A stretch of 64,000 nt of DNA from Vermamoeba vermiformis (GCA_045837725.1 JBEWZL010000069.1:1-64000), one strand, 5' to 3'; counted from the first letter of the stretch, positions 35,225-46,429 are shown. The notes: generated from the sequence alone by a model not told the origin. Program-made: numbers and translations.

Positions 35225-36577
35225 AACCGCAAATCACACCCGTGATTTTTGTCCCAAATCACGGAGTATCTCGTGTGATGTAAATTTATCACGCAAGATT
35301 CTACTCACGGCGTGAGGCAGCAGCTTTTGATACATACAATAGCACCTATGTATCATTTCAATATCAACACACGAAGTTTAAATTAAATTGTATCTTTATT
35401 TTTGTTCACACATTAACGATGAGATTATTAAGTATATGACATACGGTTGGACTTCAACATCGCATTTATTGCAGCAGAAATTTCATTCCAGTTAAGTCCA
35501 CTGCGTTGAATCAGGCTTAACTGGAGATTTCGCTTCCGACCTAACACGTTGCGCGTTGCCTAAGAAAAATGTATCAAATTATATATTTATTAATTTATTG
35601 ATGTGGATTATAGAAGATTTTACCTTGAAGGTCAAATCCATTTCGCAGATTAACACATCCAGTTCGCTGCCTAGAACAAAAATTTAAAAAAAGATAATTG
35701 TAATTGCAAACTTACCTTTAGTAGTAAGATATCATCGCCAAAATATTTTGAGACATTTCTTAACAAATAAAATTAAATTAATGTTCGTAATTTATTAATA
35801 TTAAAATTGATCTGGTCCGTAATTACTTACATTTGGTATCGCTGACACTCATAGAATAAAATATCTTACGTTCATTTGATATTGTCTGCATCACAGATGC
35901 AAGAAGCAATTAGATGAGTTTTTAAATTCGAAATTAATTACATACCACAGTTCATTTGCACTAATTATTAGTGAATTAAAGAGGTAATATTGCTAACATG
36001 CAGCTCTTTGTGGTGAAGTGTTGTTTAGTTTAATTTAATTTTTTCTTTGCTGCAGTTAAGCCCGCTACAGCGCAGCTGACTTAACGGGAAATTTCATCGG
36101 TCTCAATATCCTGCGGTTTGGTGGCTTTCAACAAATAAATTGCATTCTATAATAAAAACAAATACTATTAATATTAAGTGCTAGAATTGTCCTTACTTAT
36201 TACACTGTTGCCGGCACTGCACAGCTATGCATCATTTATCGCAGTGCTTGGTGCCACGGTGTGGAAATAAATCACTAGAGATCACGTGCCGAGATCACTG
36301 AGAGAATATAATCTCGGCGAGTTTCCGGGTTGCTACTTTTGGTAGTGTAAATGAAACTACCGAGGCAAGAATACTAAAAGTTCACAATTGTGATTTGCGG
36401 GGGAGAATTGGTTTTACAACTTTAATACCGCTCTAATTATATCTCCGAGCTGCACAATAATTGGCTTAATTACTCAATGCGGAAAGCTAGTCGTAATTAC
36501 TAAACTGCTTTGTGGTGCAGATCAGTTCGTTTTTCAAACTCAATTCAATTTTTCAATTGAACAACACAATACTTTCA
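35225..36577. other. Intergenic with possible decayed minus-strand exons
   Basis: About 1,350 bases. On the minus strand several short open stretches with splice-like borders can be read (about 35434-35570 ending MLKSNRMSYT-stop; about 35625-35675 with ELDVLICEMDLTFK; about 36078-36150 with YLLKATKPQDIETDEIS-stop), but no combination joins in one frame. They may be remnants of a gene, or chance. Confidence 0.35.
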
Positions 36578-36677
36578 ATGGAAGATATTCCTTGTCTGAA
36601 CAATGATCAAGATATAAAAAGGGCTTATTTCGCAGGAACCCGCTTTAAAATTGCGCCGTCGATAACTCATCTGGATG

Positions 36678-36681
36678 TGTG
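36678..36681 (+). repeat. Target site duplication, left (TGTG)
   Basis: TGTG directly before the left terminal repeat; the same four bases follow the right repeat. Four bases alone could be chance, but the restored exon supports it. Confidence 0.75.
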
Positions 36682-36728
36682 ATCGGAAGGTATTGTAAAA
36701 ACCCATTTGGGTGTATTTCATTTATTCT
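36682..36728 (+). repeat. Left terminal inverted repeat of the transposon
   Basis: 47 bases matching the reverse complement of 42704-42750 with four mismatches. Contains the small palindrome ACCCATTTGGGT. Confidence 0.92.
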
Positions 36729-36805
36729 TTGTGTGTAAAGTTTTCTTTTGCTTTTCTATTGTTCTTCAGTTTATTAGGCAGAATTAGCTAACACCAGAAT
36801 AAATA

Positions 36806-38246
36806 TCAAAGTTTGTTTGCAAGTAAGAAGGCAGTACGGAATGAGCTGTCTGCCTCTGCTTGCTGCTGTTGTTGTAGAATTGTCATGAACTGGGCCTGTT
36901 GCTGTGCCATAGAGTGTCTGTGCTGCATTTGCTGCAACTCCAGTATACTTTGGAGATATTGGTTGCTTGCATTGTTTGCAGTATTCAACACAGAAGTGGG
37001 AACTGGGCTGGGTGTCAATCCTGTAGTTTGAGGACTCAAGTGGACAGCTGGAACTCCAACTAATTCAGTTGTGTTAGTGGCAGCAGTGGGTGCAGCTTGC
37101 GGTGGTGGGAGCTTTGGTAATGTTGGCTTGTGAATGGACTTTGTCTTGTTCTTAAGTGGGATAACTTCATCTTCTGACTCTGATGGAGAAAAACTTTGCA
37201 ATTGTCGTCGTTTGACCAAAGAAGGCTCTACTACAGCAATAGGTCTCTTCTGATCTTTAGCAACAAGTCCCTTGCTTGCTCCTGTAAACGTCTTTGTCAA
37301 AACCTATCGGTAATAGAATTTGCTACCTTTTTTGCTTGGCGCAGCTGGCTTTACCAGTGTTCTTGAGGCATGTACTGGCTGGGTCCTAGAAGCCTTTTTT
37401 GCTGGCTCTGTTTTCACAGTAGGTTTTGGAGAGACTTTTCTAGTCTGGACAACGTAAATAAATAGGGTTATTTTGTTTCTGACATACCTTTGCTGCATAA
37501 TAAGCCTTAAACAATTCATCCAGGCACTCCTTTTGACTATTGCTAGCTTTGCCTTCAACTGACTTGACATCACTGAACTTGACTTCAATTACAGATTTAA
37601 GGGAAGGATCTGCAAGGAGAACCTTGTTGAATTGCTTATTGCGAATGATGAATAGCACTGTATGCAAGCCAATGACATTTTTTACAACCACTGTATCTCC
37701 AACTTCGACAGCAAAGTCATCCATCCGCCGAGTCACTTTATAATAATAATTGCCATTCCAAGGCTCTCCATGGTACTTGTAGAACTCAGTATATACCTCT
37801 AAATCAGCAACAAGTCAGAGTTGATCCAACAATGCCTTATTACTTACCTTTGTCATCGGCAGAGTTCAGCCCGCGGAAGGAAGATTTTTCTTCTTGGACA
37901 GTGTCATTGCTTACTATAATTGATTTATGTATGAGTAACACTTACAATAATAAATTAATATGTACCTTCATTATTGGAGTTACCAATAGGAATTTTGGTT
38001 TGCCGATCAGGATCGAGGGACTCAATTTTTTCTTCTAGCCATTAAAAATTAGTTTCCTTATAAATAAAGAGACATCATAATGTTGGGAAAATTATAGAAT
38101 AATTAAGAGAGTTAATTACCAGCTATTAATGATTCCCGAGTGGATTTTGGACTGGGCGGGGGATTTTGCTTTGGCTGCTGGGCTTCACTGTCAACTGATG
38201 CAGCAGTAGGGTTGTCAATTAATACCTTGTCAGTATCCTCACTCAT
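36806..38246 (-). CDS. Accessory gene of the transposon, possible BAH-like or DNA-binding protein
   Basis: Start ATG at 38244-38246; exons run leftward through about 38130, 38036-37965, 37910-37849, 37800-37489, 37444 and on to the stop at 36806, each with GT-AG borders. The N-terminus is Pro/Ser/Glu-rich. The central segment (EFYKYHGEPWNGNYYYKVTR, FAVEVGDTVVVKN, then LLADPSLKSVIEVKFSDV) resembles the strand pattern of a BAH-type module. The tail is basic with RKVSPKPTVKTEP, then Pro-rich, and ends in a Gln-rich helix (HSMAQQQAQFMTILQQQQQ). The last intron is best placed at about 37358-37302, which keeps the frame. Its role could be target-site choice or chromatin tethering; this is inference from its place in the element. 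Confidence 0.7.
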
Positions 38247-39504
38247 TGTGGTGTTCATGTAATGATTTCCGAGGACAATTGGATTTGGTTACCCATAAAA
38301 GGAAATTAACCAGGGCACTTGCTACGGAGAAGTTATTTGACCATTATTTCATTCCAATAATACCATTAAACAACACCTATAGTTCAAATCACCTATTATA
38401 TACCTCATACAACACATCATTATCAAGGCAACTCAATGGATTCAAAACTAATGTAAGTCAAGGTGGATTTAACTTTACATCTTGCTCGGAAATTATTACA
38501 TATGAAGACATATATCAATTTATAATTATATATGCATTACAATAATTTAAATATGCTAGTTTAATGGCTATTTTGAATTTTTGAGGAGAAAATTGATGGC
38601 ATAATTTCATATCCAGCTCGGAAATTGTTAGGTATCAACATAATACATAATAATAACATATGTATGCTGCTTATATTATATATATCCCATATCTATCATT
38701 TTGGGGCTGATCATTGCATATTCAAAAAGCCTATTATCTGTTCTGTCTCGTGCACCAGTCAAATCCTTGCCGTAAGAGGGTTTTCAATCTATAGTATCAT
38801 TACTAATTAACCAAATTGTTTCAAACATGGTGTATGCATTTGTACATATACAATGAGCAATACTAAAGCTTTGATATATATTTTAAAGATAGTTTTGCTA
38901 GTTCAGTTCTGCCGATCTAGATCAGACAAGATCCACTACTCATGAGTAAAAGAGAATTGAAGTAACTCCTATCCCTATTCATTGTGCTTACAATTATTTA
39001 TGCTATTAGTAATGGCAGTAGCTGGACTATTGAGTTAATGCAAGTAAAGTTCTCTCAGGTCATCTTTGTTGACAATTTCTGTGCCTTACCCAGACTTTGC
39101 CGAACTCTATTAAGTATATATATGGTATTACAATACCTCATGTAGTTTATGTATGCAATTGATTTTGGTAAGAAAAATCATGATTGCCCAACACTGGTGT
39201 AACGTAACTTTAACTTCAACTTCGTGTGCAGCACGACTTTGCCGAACTCAACTAAATATAATGCTGGCAGTTATTCATTGCATCTAATATATATATAGCA
39301 CTGTTATGGCTAGCTAAAATCGTAGGGGTTCACAGTGGTGCGCATCAACCCTCTTGCTGCTGACGTAAAACAGCACTACTTTGCCGAACGACTCTTACTA
39401 TTCTATGCTATTGATCATCATATAATGATACAAAATTGACCAACAATATAGATTTTAAAAATCACTATTCATGTGCAGTTCATTAATACTGTTACTTCAG
39501 GAAA
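38247..39504. promoter_or_regulatory. Divergent control region of the transposon with three evenly spaced motifs
   Basis: About 1,260 non-coding AT-rich bases between the two transposon genes. The motif ACTTTGCCGAAC occurs at 39094, 39236 and 39378, each start 142 bases after the last. The sequence between shows little other similarity. Such iterated sites are typical of transposase or regulator binding, but no experiment supports that here. Confidence 0.6.
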
Positions 39505-42500
39505 ATGACATTCCAAGGCTTTCAATGGGGCTCTAACAGTAAGTTAAGCACTATTAATAGAATGACCTAACAATGGTAGATATGAATGACCTATGCACTA
39601 TTGAGACAGTTGGCTTCGTTCTTCGGCTAGTGCTGCAAAAATTGCCAGGACACAAGTTTGAGAGTGACTTTTTTAAACTATTGACGGGTTGGATTAATAA
39701 TGGACCACTATCCAATGAAAGGCTACACCAATTAAAATTGGATCTGATAGATGCCCTTGGTCCTGTTGTAGGCTGGGTGCCTTGCAAGACTTATGTCTCA
39801 ATTGGTGCAATACTCACGGCAGCTTTCAAAACTCTGTCAATTGCCGAATCAGCATTATTTGTCTCTACTCTTAAAGTTGTTAGCCACTGCAAATGTCCTA
39901 CAACAACAAAGCTATTTCATCAAGTGGCAGTTTTTGTTGAAGAAAAACTGACTGACAGTACACTCTCACTCCAAGCTGCACTCAACCACTTAGCAGACTA
40001 CAACTGCCAGCTACCCATCAACTGCTATGATTGTGGAATACAACCTGTTGAACATCGTAAGTTCAATTAGAAGAAATGAATTTGATATTAAACTGTGTAG
40101 GTACATTGGAGTTGCCACAAGTTTTGACTGTCGAGTTAGGAAGACTCAAAAGGCAATTTAGCAACCCAAATATAACCATCGAGCCAGTTTTAACTGTCAA
40201 CAATTGTCAGTATTACCTATTAGCTGTAATGATGTGCCCCACACTACATGCTATTTTGTGCAACAGTCAGTCTTGTATTTCTATGATGGCATGCAAAATG
40301 AAGGAATTGCCACTCCAGTGGCAGAAACACTTGAAACAAGCAAATCTAAGATATATTATGACCACATTGTGTACTTAAAACGACAGGTAATTTAACCTGG
40401 TTTAGTTCTTCTAAGCATTAACTCTTGGTAGAATTCTGCACCTGTTTCGAAAGCCATCAATGCAAAAGACCTATTTACTACCTTGCAAGTGCAGCCAGAA
40501 AGTACCCCAATTGCCTCGCAGAATCTGTTCCAAGTCCTAACAAAGAATATCATTCCATCTGAAAAACTCAAGTCATTAAAAAAACAAAAGTTACTTGGGG
40601 CTGATTCAATTAACAAAGGTACTTATAACTTGCAAATTTTACATCTAACTAACATTTTCCAGTTGCAGCTACAAACTGTTGTAAGGCTAGATGTACTGAA
40701 CTCTTCACTACCAGCCAGATTCTGGAAAGCCGCAAGATGGTGGCTGAGCTCAATGACAGTCAGAAAACTAAGTGGCTGATGAAATTTTTTGAAACAAACA
40801 TGAACATTGATAGCCCAGCTGTTGCTTTCCTGGTAGGAGGTGTATCAGTTTGTCAGCTTGCATTTTGCAGAGTTTATGGAGTGTCTGTCGACAAGGTTAT
40901 TCAATGCAAGCAACAATACCTAAATGGAACAAAGGCTCATATGCATGGTAATTGCTTTCGGGTGTATGACTCCCCAAAGAGAGACTCAGTAGCCGCTTGG
41001 ATCCAAAACTATTGCAATACATATGGTGATTATGTGCCAACTAAAGATGAAATTCACTTACCATCACACATGACGTAAGTTCTTGTTCTGATACTGTGAT
41101 TGCTAACCAATGCAAGTGTGAAGGAATGGTACAATCTGTTTTCTGGTGAATTTGCCAATCTTCACCCAGGAGCTGACACACCAAGCTATGAAACTTTCAA
41201 GCAGGTCAAGCGCAAATGGTTTGCAGTAAGTTACTATGTGCATCTTTCAATTTTGCTAAAGATTTTAGAATGTTAAACGCCCGAAGGAGACTCGACTTGG
41301 CAAATGTTCAACCTGTTTATTGATTAAACAACGGCGACTACAGTGCCCTTCAGAAGATAAGCTGTTGCAATTGAAACAGCAGATGAATGAACACATAGAT
41401 TATATTACAAAGGACAGACAGATGTATCGGCAAAGAGCAGATATTGCCATTAAGCAACCCTTCTTGAAGATGAGCATCATTACAGACAAAAGTGGCAGTT
41501 TTCAACTTCCTCAGCACCATCCAATGCCAAAAGAATGGGCGAATATTAACCTTTTGCAAGCAAGCTTTGTAGGCTTCATTAACCACGGGCTGAACAAGAA
41601 AGAGTTAGTGTTTTTCAAGGAGTCTGATTACATTGCAGATGCAGACTTTTACATCTCACTCCTGTTCCATCATTTGAAAGAATCTTTGCTATCAATTCAA
41701 CCACAAAATAGACCGACAACACTGTATTTACAAGTAGATAACAGTGCAGCTGAAGGCAAAAATCAATATTTGCTTCAATTTGCAGCATTACTAGTGCACA
41801 ATGAGTGGTTTGAAGAGGTTTTCATTCATTATTTACAACCTGGCCACACACATGAAGATATTGACCGACTATTTCAACCATTTCATACTTACTTCCAATG
41901 GAAAGTTATTGAAACTATGAATGATGCTATTACATTTGCAAAGTCAATCTATCCCAAGGATGTGTATATTCATGAACTCCAATGGCCCATTCTTTCCTGG
42001 AAAAAGTGGTTTCTCACATTCTGCTCATCAATGAGTGGTCACAAAGACAAATATGCTTTTTGGCTAAAGAAAGGACTTGATGGCACTCCAACACTCCTGT
42101 TCAAACAAAAATCTCTCGATGAAAATTGGATTGAAGTTGAAGAATCAGTGTTTAGTCATTCTCCGTCAGCCGAACCTGTAGCACTTCAACCAAACCCTGT
42201 GTCCAAGGAGTTGATAGCCACAATAGTGACAAAGACCTCTAAATTTCTTTCTGAAAAGGTGAGGATTGTACTTTACTATTCAGTTACTAACATGTTGCAG
42301 GGCATCGAATATTACAAAGGTCTGGAGAGAACAGAAGAGGTGAAAGTTATGACAGAATTGTTCCAGATTGGCCAAGTTAAACGTGAAGGACCAGAGCTTG
42401 TGGTCTCATCAGAAAAAGAACCAACAATGGTCAATTTAAAGAAGCGCAAACGGCAGGTTGAAGGTACCTTCAAATCATAGGTTTATTCTTAATTGTTACT

Positions 42501-42697
42501 CATTTTTGTTTGCAGATGAGGCAGAATGGGTAGTTAAAAGTATTATAGACCACCGAAAAGTTGGACGTAAGTTAGAGTGGCTGGTACTTTGGGACGGAGG
42601 ACAACAGTCCTGGGAGCCACGTAATTGCTTCATAGATGCAGACCAAAGCAAGAATGAAGTATGGGCTGACTATGAAAAGAAGAGATTGAGCAAATGA
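39505..42697 (+). CDS. DUF7869-like transposase with C-terminal chromodomain (one frameshift)
   Basis: Nine exons (39505-39538, 39580-40056, 40101-40386, 40432-40618, 40663-41074, 41117-41225, 41269-42258, 42301-42463, 42516-42697). All junctions agree in phase except within exon 3, where one base is missing near 40205-40230. Middle part: VAFLVGGVSVCQLAFCRVYG (helix-turn-helix-like), IHLPSHMT and a Cys pair KCSTC followed by RRLQC. Core: LYLQVDNSAAEGKNQYLL and HYLQPGHTHEDIDRLFQPF, the hallmark of the DUF7869 family often found in transposon-like genes; the acidic residues there could be the DDE-type site (inference). The last 60 residues form a chromodomain (WVVKSIIDHRKVGRKLEWLV, WEPRNCF), which in other mobile elements steers integration to marked chromatin. 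Confidence 0.85.
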
Positions 42698-42703
42698 TAG
42701 TCT

Positions 42704-42750
42704 AAAATAAATGAAATATACCCAACTGGGTTTTTACAATACCTTTCGAT
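42704..42750 (-). repeat. Right terminal inverted repeat of the transposon
   Basis: Reverse complement of the left repeat with four mismatches; it starts only seven bases after the transposase stop codon. Confidence 0.92.
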
Positions 42751-42754
42751 TGTG
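42751..42754 (+). repeat. Target site duplication, right (TGTG)
   Basis: TGTG directly after the right terminal repeat, equal to 36678-36681. Confidence 0.75.
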
Positions 42755-44679
42755 GCCGTCAGAAGGTTTCAAGTTTAGTAAATAATTTAGATAATTTTTA
42801 ATGAATATAACATAGGCAACAACGAATATTTCATCGAAGCCCTACGAGGAAATACTTCACTGCGGGTTATAAAATTCAATCGCTCTTTCTTTACAAAACC
42901 GCAATCAATAGCGTCATTAATTACCGCACTAAAAACATCCAATACATTAGAAGATTTGACGATAGAAAACAGTGCAAAAGAAATTTACGAGGCAGTGGTG
43001 CAGCTTTTGAAAGAGAACACATCCATCAAAACTCTTACTTTAACGGGTACGCCTCTTCGTTGGAAATTATGTAATATAACGGATCCTTGTAGTTGATAGT
43101 GCGGTCGTGGGAATTTTAGCTAGCGGACTAACGGAAAATCGAACCCTGATCCACATCAATCTGCTCGCAAGCTTTGGCTTGGCAGAACTACCACATGTTT
43201 CGAAACATTCAAGCCTATAGTCGAAGCGTTACAAAATTCCCCTACAGTTAAAAAAGTTTTAATTCGAAGTAAGAAACTCTACAACCTAAGCGTAAAAAAG
43301 TAACCCACGTTGCTAGGACAAAACGAAGAACCATATCGCGAAATTTATCCGAACGAATGCATCACATGTACGTAGTCAATGACTTATTAGACACTCTCGT
43401 AACATTTCTTCAGTGGAACGGGCCACAAAGCTGTCAATCTTGATCGAAAGGAAAGGACAAAGCCCCGCACAGTTAATTGCAAATAAGAAATGGGACGAGC
43501 TTGCTTCGTACATCAAAGACCATAGCACGGAATATCTAGCCTTTAACTTGCACTACTCTTGCCAGGTCGATTTAAGCACCAAGACGTTTATCGACTCCTT
43601 AGCTATTCAGTCTTTGCAGCCGTTGTTGGAAGAAATGCGGACGAAAAACAACGAGGCTGAAGTCGCTTTAGACGTCACAAAAATTGAGTGTCAATCGCTG
43701 ACCGAACAACGAGACAAATTACGAAAGCAGCTTGCTGACGTTGAAATCAAACTGGCAAAAGTCACCGCACAAGTCAAATCAGACGCAAAAGACTTGGAAG
43801 ATCGTAAATGAGCTGAACAAGATTTACAAATCAATCTGCAGGTGTTTCAAGCTTCACTAAGGACGAACGAACCCGCGCTTCAGAAATGGCAGAAAAAACT
43901 TCAAGTAGATATTGCTGAATGGAGCTGCGAGGACGTGTTATTCATGCTAACTGACATTGGACTGCAAAAATATTCAACTTCATTTTCGGCGAACAAAATT
44001 GACGGCGCAGTGCTTTTGACACTTGACGCGAGCGATTTGACAGCCACTCTGGAGCTATCTTTCAAAGACGCTAAGAAGCTCCAAATGTACATTTACTTGG
44101 TTCAAACTCATCACGACATCTACACGATACCTCCGGGAGTGCTGCAATGGAACAACGACACCGTGTGCACGTGGCTCGAAGACAACAAGTTTGGTCACTT
44201 GGTCGATGTTTTTAGGAAGCATCAGGCAAGTTACTATAGCTGTTGTAGATTCTACTCGGTCCTAACTCTATGTTTGTTAGATAACTGGCGCTGAACTAGC
44301 ATTTTTGGAAAAGTTGGATCTGACACACCACCTTCAAGTCAAAGCACTTGGTGACGTCGTAAAATTGCAGAAAGAGATTGCAATACTTAAAGACTCCCTG
44401 TCTGATACACAAGCTTTAGTTAGGGCCAATACGAACAACAACAAACAATCCGCCAAAGTCAATGACAAACCAGCACAAGATGAACATAAACATGAAGATC
44501 ACAAGGAACAATTTGCACCAGTACCGGAGTTCAAGGGCTTTGACTCAGTGCTTTCGTTTGGGTTTAGTCCCAGCCGACAAGGAGCCGGCCCTTCTTTTGC
44601 CAGCACCTCTTTGTTTTTTCCTGCCCCAAGTAACAATGATGCGACTAAACTCGGTCAACAAGAGAAAACTTCTACACCA

Positions 44680-44938
44680 GTTGCATCGCCGGTCCAATTC
44701 GGATTCAGTTTCGCTCCTATTGCAAACCCATTCGGAGCAAGTTTTGGTACTCAAAATTCCGTTGCAAATCCTTTGCCACAACTGCAACCGAAGCAGATCT
44801 CGCAAGGAAACTCAGTTGCATCGTCTGTCCAATTCGGATTTAGCTTCGCTCCTGTTGCAAATTCGCCATTTGGATCTAGTTTTGGTACTCAAAGTCACGT
44901 TGTGAATTCTGCTACTCAACCACAGCCAAAGCAGCTCT
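44680..44938 (+). repeat. Two FG-rich coding repeats in the copy 4 U-box exon
   Basis: Units at about 44680-44800 and 44815-44938 align along their length and encode [20 protein letters not shown] and its cousin [20 protein letters not shown]. The pattern resembles nucleoporin FG repeats and is absent from the other copies. Confidence 0.8.
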
Positions 44939-45336
44939 CCGTAGACAACTCGGAAGTAAAGATACGACACTTCTCGGTGCCTGAAACTGACCATGACGAA
45001 GAAAGCGATAGAGACGCCAATAAGCAAGTGAAATCGACTCCGCCTCCTTTGCCCTTGTTAGGAGAACCTGCACAAAACAACGAGAAAGAGCCAACGGTTG
45101 CCGATCGAACAACGCAATCGAATGCAAACGAAGAAGAAACTGAAGAAGCAGCCATATGTCCCATCACCCATGACGTGATGAAGGATCCAGTGGTCGCGAG
45201 TGACGGTCACACGTACGAGAGAACAGCAATCGAACTGTGGCTGAAGAACAACAATACTTCTCCCATGACTGGTCTTCAATTGTCAAACAAACAACTGACG
45301 CCAGCACAGAAGTTGGATCCGAACAAGAAAAAATAA

Positions 45337-45649
45337 GAGTTGCGTTTCTTTAGAAATATGAGCACCAATAAACCTTTTTTTTGTTGTCTTCGTTGACACG
45401 ATTCAAGGAAATTCATTGTTTCTGTGGTTGACGGATGCACTTGTTACGAGACTCGATTGAACCAAATTTTTCGTTCGCGTCTCTACTTTAGAAAAAGCTT
45501 CCGACATCGTTAAATAGTTATTTTGCAAGCTATATTTGTTAAAGCGTGCAAACTCCGTTGTGAACTCAGCCCAGATTTTCCGCGTGTCACTTTTTGTCTT
45601 TTGACTTTCTTGCCGTTGTATTACATAGTTATTACGTCACAGCTCAACC
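45337..45649. other. Intergenic between copy 4 and the Cys-rich gene
   Basis: About 310 bases with an AATAAA-like signal (AATAAACC near 45367) that may end copy 4 transcripts; nothing else seen. Confidence 0.45.
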
Positions 45650-46429
45650 ATGGACAACGTAACCCTTTTTAAGAAGATATTCTCGGATAATGACCGAATA
45701 GCGGACTCGGTATGTTCGAACTAACTGGAATTCCATTTGACGTAATGCGTTGTGGTGTATTATTACTTAACAAAATAATTAGTACCACAAATATTTGAAT
45801 TCTGGAGCAACGATGCCAAATTTTTGGTGTAATAAAGAAGATCTCAAAAGATTCAGCTTCGAAAAAGGTAATTTCGCATAAATTCGCTGCAATTAATTAA
45901 TTAAATAATAATTTAATCCTCTGATGAATTAGAGTCGCTCAAGTCTATGACGGATTTATTATGCGTTTGTGAGCCAATTAAACCCGAAATTTCCAGATCT
46001 GCTTATGAGTGCTTGAAACGGAACGAAAATGATGATCACGTTTTGTTAAAGTGCGAGAAGCAAGTCGACGGTAAACTCATTTGTTCTCAACACAGATAGT
46101 CTTATTGACATTTGGCATAACTAGAGCTGAAAACTGTATTCAGAGGCGTATCGACTAAGTTTTTTGAGGATACAAAGCGGGTTGACCATATTTCACGCGT
46201 TTGCTCCGGATCACTGGACAAATATCTATCAAACTCGTCAGCCAATACTTTTGCTGAATTCCATGCTTGCTTTGTGCCCATGTTTTGTAAGGACAAGTTG
46301 AAACGAGCCTTAGATTGTGTAAACAAGAATAATGAAGACTTGCATGGCTGCGAGAATGAAATTGACGACATGTTGAAGTGTTCTATCGATAATTGGACTC
46401 GGCACGTGGTCAAGGTGGCAAATGGATAG
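45650..46429 (+). CDS. Unrecognised Cys-rich 195-residue protein
   Basis: Four exons (45650-45709, 45783-45867, 45933-46070, 46125-46429) close in phase. After a Cys-poor start (MDNVTLFKKIFSDND) there are about ten cysteines, among them LLCVCEP, ECLKRNENDDHVLLKCEK, ACFVPMFCKD and DCVNKNNEDLHGCENEIDDM. The spacings (about 9-13 residues between partners in helical context) recall CHCH or twin CxnC disulfide proteins, but exact Cx9C pairs are not met. No signal peptide or membrane helix. Function unknown; a small disulfide-stabilised helical protein is the best description. Confidence 0.7.

Larger units (their letters stand above)
36682..42750. mobile_element. 6,069 bp DNA transposon with 47 bp inverted repeats and TGTG target duplication
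   Basis: The ends 36682-36728 and 42704-42750 are inverted repeats with four mismatches in 47 bases, beginning ATCG(G/A)AAGGTATTGTAA. TGTG lies on both sides (36678-36681 and 42751-42754). Inside are two divergent intron-containing genes: a minus-strand gene (36806-38246) and a plus-strand transposase-like g­ene (39505-42697) of the DUF7869 type with a chromodomain. Dropping the element and one TGTG restores the host exon frame, which fixes both borders. This is a cut-and-paste type element by structure; I could not assign it to a named superfamily. The transposase has one frameshift, so this copy may be dead. Confidence 0.9.
36578..45336 (+). pseudogene. LRR-SAM-SAM-U-box E3 family, copy 4, broken by a transposon
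   Basis: Family exons lie at 36578-36681 plus 42755-42765 (exon 1, split by the mobile element), 42816-43046, 43093-43268, 43317-43367, 43414-44225 and 44281-45336. Lesions: the 6 kb element in exon 1; a one-base deletion near 43201-43210 in exon 3; an in-frame TGA at 43809-43811 in the coiled coil. Counting the TGTG target site once, exon 1 returns to the family phase and residues (HLDVWPSEG). The last intron begins GCAAG at 44226 where its paralogues have GTAAG. The final exon is enlarged by FG-rich repeats before the U-box ([16 protein letters not shown]). Several independent lesions make it a pseudogene, though the part from 43842 on is still open. Confidence 0.88.

Noticed and set aside
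36813-37743. Plus-strand frames opposite the transposon accessory gene
   Set aside because: Cys-rich antisense of a Gln-rich coding exon; the minus-strand frames have correct splice borders instead.
38246-38810. Plus-strand open frames of 60-100 codons inside the transposon
   Set aside because: AT-rich, no splice or domain support; the stretch reads as control region.
44462-45279. Alternative frames in both directions across the FG-repeat exon
   Set aside because: Shadows created by the repeats and by the highly conserved U-box nucleotides.
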